Source: Desulfotalea sp.
Lineage (GTDB): Bacteria; Desulfobacterota; Desulfobulbia; Desulfobulbales; Desulfocapsaceae
DNA length: 64,000 bases
Assembly: GCA_002733995.1 (NCBI GenBank)
Contig: NVXR01000038.1
Location: 1-64,000 of the forward strand
Direction: 5' to 3'
The notes below the pieces were generated by a model. It was not told the DNA's origin and ran no database searches. It saw nothing but the letters and a program-made list of their open reading frames with translations. Below, piece after piece: positions 63,060 to 64,000 of the stretch (the first letter of the stretch is position 1; every line of letters starts with the position of its first letter). A program made the translations under genes and the position numbers.

Positions 63060-64000
63060 CGAACTAACATCAGGCAGGATACTCAACACCACAAGTAGTT
63101 TTGCCGCGCGACATCTCTTTGATGCGGGCTACGACATCTACGCCATGAATACTATTGGCGACAGCCCCAGACTTATAGGAGAAGCTCTCAAACGTGCACT
63201 CTCAAGGGTTGACGCCGTTCTCGTGACGGGTGGACTTGGGACCACCGACGACGACCTGACGAATGAGGCTGTATCAAAGGCGCTGAACAGGCCCACCATG
63301 CCGAATCTAGAGATTTTATCCAATATTCGGGCCCACCTTGATGAGATAACGGCAAACCCGGTAAGTGACCTTGAGAAACTAGCGTGGCTCCCCTCCGGGG
63401 CCGAGGCCCTTAACCCTCAATCCCAAATGGCGGGTTATCAACTCATCCACGATGACAAGCCCATTTTTTTTCTACCTGGTGTTCCCCGACAGATGCGACA
63501 CCTGATGATTGAAGAGGTATTGCCAAAATTATCCAATTGGCATGAAGACCATCGCCTGACGACCTATCATAGAATTTTTCGGATCTTCAATCTCCCAGAG
63601 ACAGAAGTGAACCGCCAGATTGCCAGCCTCGACCTCAGTACAGACGTACATATTGGCTATTATCCCGTCTTTCCTGAAGTCCATTTAAGCCTCACGGTAC
63701 GGGATAAAAAGAACAACAATGCCAAACGATTGTTCAAATCTTCCTGCAAGGCTATTAACACGGTACTAGGAGATTCAATCTATGGTATTGACCGCGACAG
63801 TATGGAAAAAATCGTAGGTAATTTGCTCCGTTCTTACAACTTAAGACTGGCAGTAGCAGAATCTTGCACCGGCGGACTAATATGCAGTAGAATGACAGAC
63901 AGCCCAGGCAGTTCAGACTATCTCTTAGGGGGAGTGGTATCGTACTCCAACGCACTCAAGACAGAATATCTCGGTGTGTCAACGGAGTTATTAGATAACA
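63022..64000 (+). CDS. cinA: CinA family protein (MoCF domain and NMN deamidase), truncated by window end
   Basis: Partial: at least 326 residues, running off the right edge. The N-terminal COG1058/MoCF domain has EIIAIGDELTSGRI, VTGGLGTTDDD and FLPGVPRQM; the C-terminal PncC-type nicotinamide-mononucleotide amidase domain begins LAVAESCTGGLI. ATG is at 63031, but an in-frame TTG at 63022 sits 6 bases after AGGAG, so TTG may be the true start. Overlaps mtaB by 29-38 bases. Confidence 0.9.
   Translation, partial: MAPMKIEIIAIGDELTSGRILNTTSSFAARHLFDAGYDIYAMNTIGDSPRLIGEALKRALSRVDAVLVTGGLGTTDDDLTNEAVSKALNRPTMPNLEILSNIRAHLDEITANPVSDLEKLAWLPSGAEALNPQSQMAGYQLIHDDKPIFFLPGVPRQMRHLMIEEVLPKLSNWHEDHRLTTYHRIFRIFNLPETEVNRQIASLDLSTDVHIGYYPVFPEVHLSLTVRDKKNNNAKRLFKSSCKAINTVLGDSIYGIDRDSMEKIVGNLLRSYNLRLAVAESCTGGLICSRMTDSPGSSDYLLGGVVSYSNALKTEYLGVSTELLDN

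Noticed and set aside
1..64000. tRNA, rRNA, CRISPR, IS elements, prophage
   Set aside because: Scanned by eye for T-loops, direct-repeat arrays, transposase or integrase motifs; none found.

Overview
The window reads as chromosomal DNA of a Gram-negative anaerobe of the Desulfobacterota, most likely near Desulfobulbales. The evidence is a tungsten aldehyde:ferredoxin oxidoreductase cassette with two MoeA proteins, a stand-alone IMP cyclohydrolase, an iron-sulfur class I fumarase, two U32 'peptidases', a cNMP-binding/DUF4388 regulator, many two-component proteins and sigma-54 control. The lineage is inferred from gene content; no rRNA is present. I found no tRNA, rRNA, CRISPR array, insertion sequence or prophage.

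Layout. 0.2-12 kb: housekeeping genes: rpsT, a cNMP/DUF4388 protein, a large RlhA-type U32 protein, hslR-purH(N-terminal domain only)-purN, folE2, a membrane diguanylate cyclase with a small coiled-coil partner, darP/yjgA and gpmI. 12.3-17.6 kb: tungsten-enzyme cassette moeA / moeA-PBP fusion / AOR / MoaD-like, closed by a strong terminator. 17.8-20.8 kb: AlaX-type editing protein, a phosphodiesterase and a lone glycosyltransferase. 20.9-27.4 kb: four-gene signalling operon on the minus strand (REC-histidine kinase, REC-PP2C phosphatase, periplasmic binding protein, hybrid kinase).

27.6-52.9 kb: a large exopolysaccharide/capsule locus with two arms around a divergently placed NtrC-type regulator. 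The minus arm holds a HATPase/STAS partner-switch pair, an initiating sugar transferase, a nucleotidyltransferase fusion, a phosphoribosyltransferase broken at a G10 tract, a giant SLBB export lipoprotein and a flippase. The plus arm holds a polymerase/ligase, a phosphodiesterase, glycosyltransferases, two nucleotidyltransferase-like proteins, a uridine-kinase-like protein, a glycosyltransferase-thymidylate-kinase-like fusion, a HAD phosphatase, two small membrane proteins and a Wzc-like co-polymerase. Six -24/-12 elements with exact GG-N10-GC spacing precede its transcription units on both strands, so I infer the locus is one sigma-54 regulon.

53-64 kb: a flavin/PNPOx-like protein, ychF, a run of small poorly known proteins, class I fumarase, a TrhP-type U32 protein, then mnmA-mtaB-cinA (cinA runs off the end).

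The most notable observations are the apparent slippage switch (G10) in the phosphoribosyltransferase, the reconstructed sigma-54 regulon, and the unusual density of nucleotide-handling enzymes (some with degenerate P-loops) in the glycan locus, which may point to an undescribed glycan-modification chemistry.
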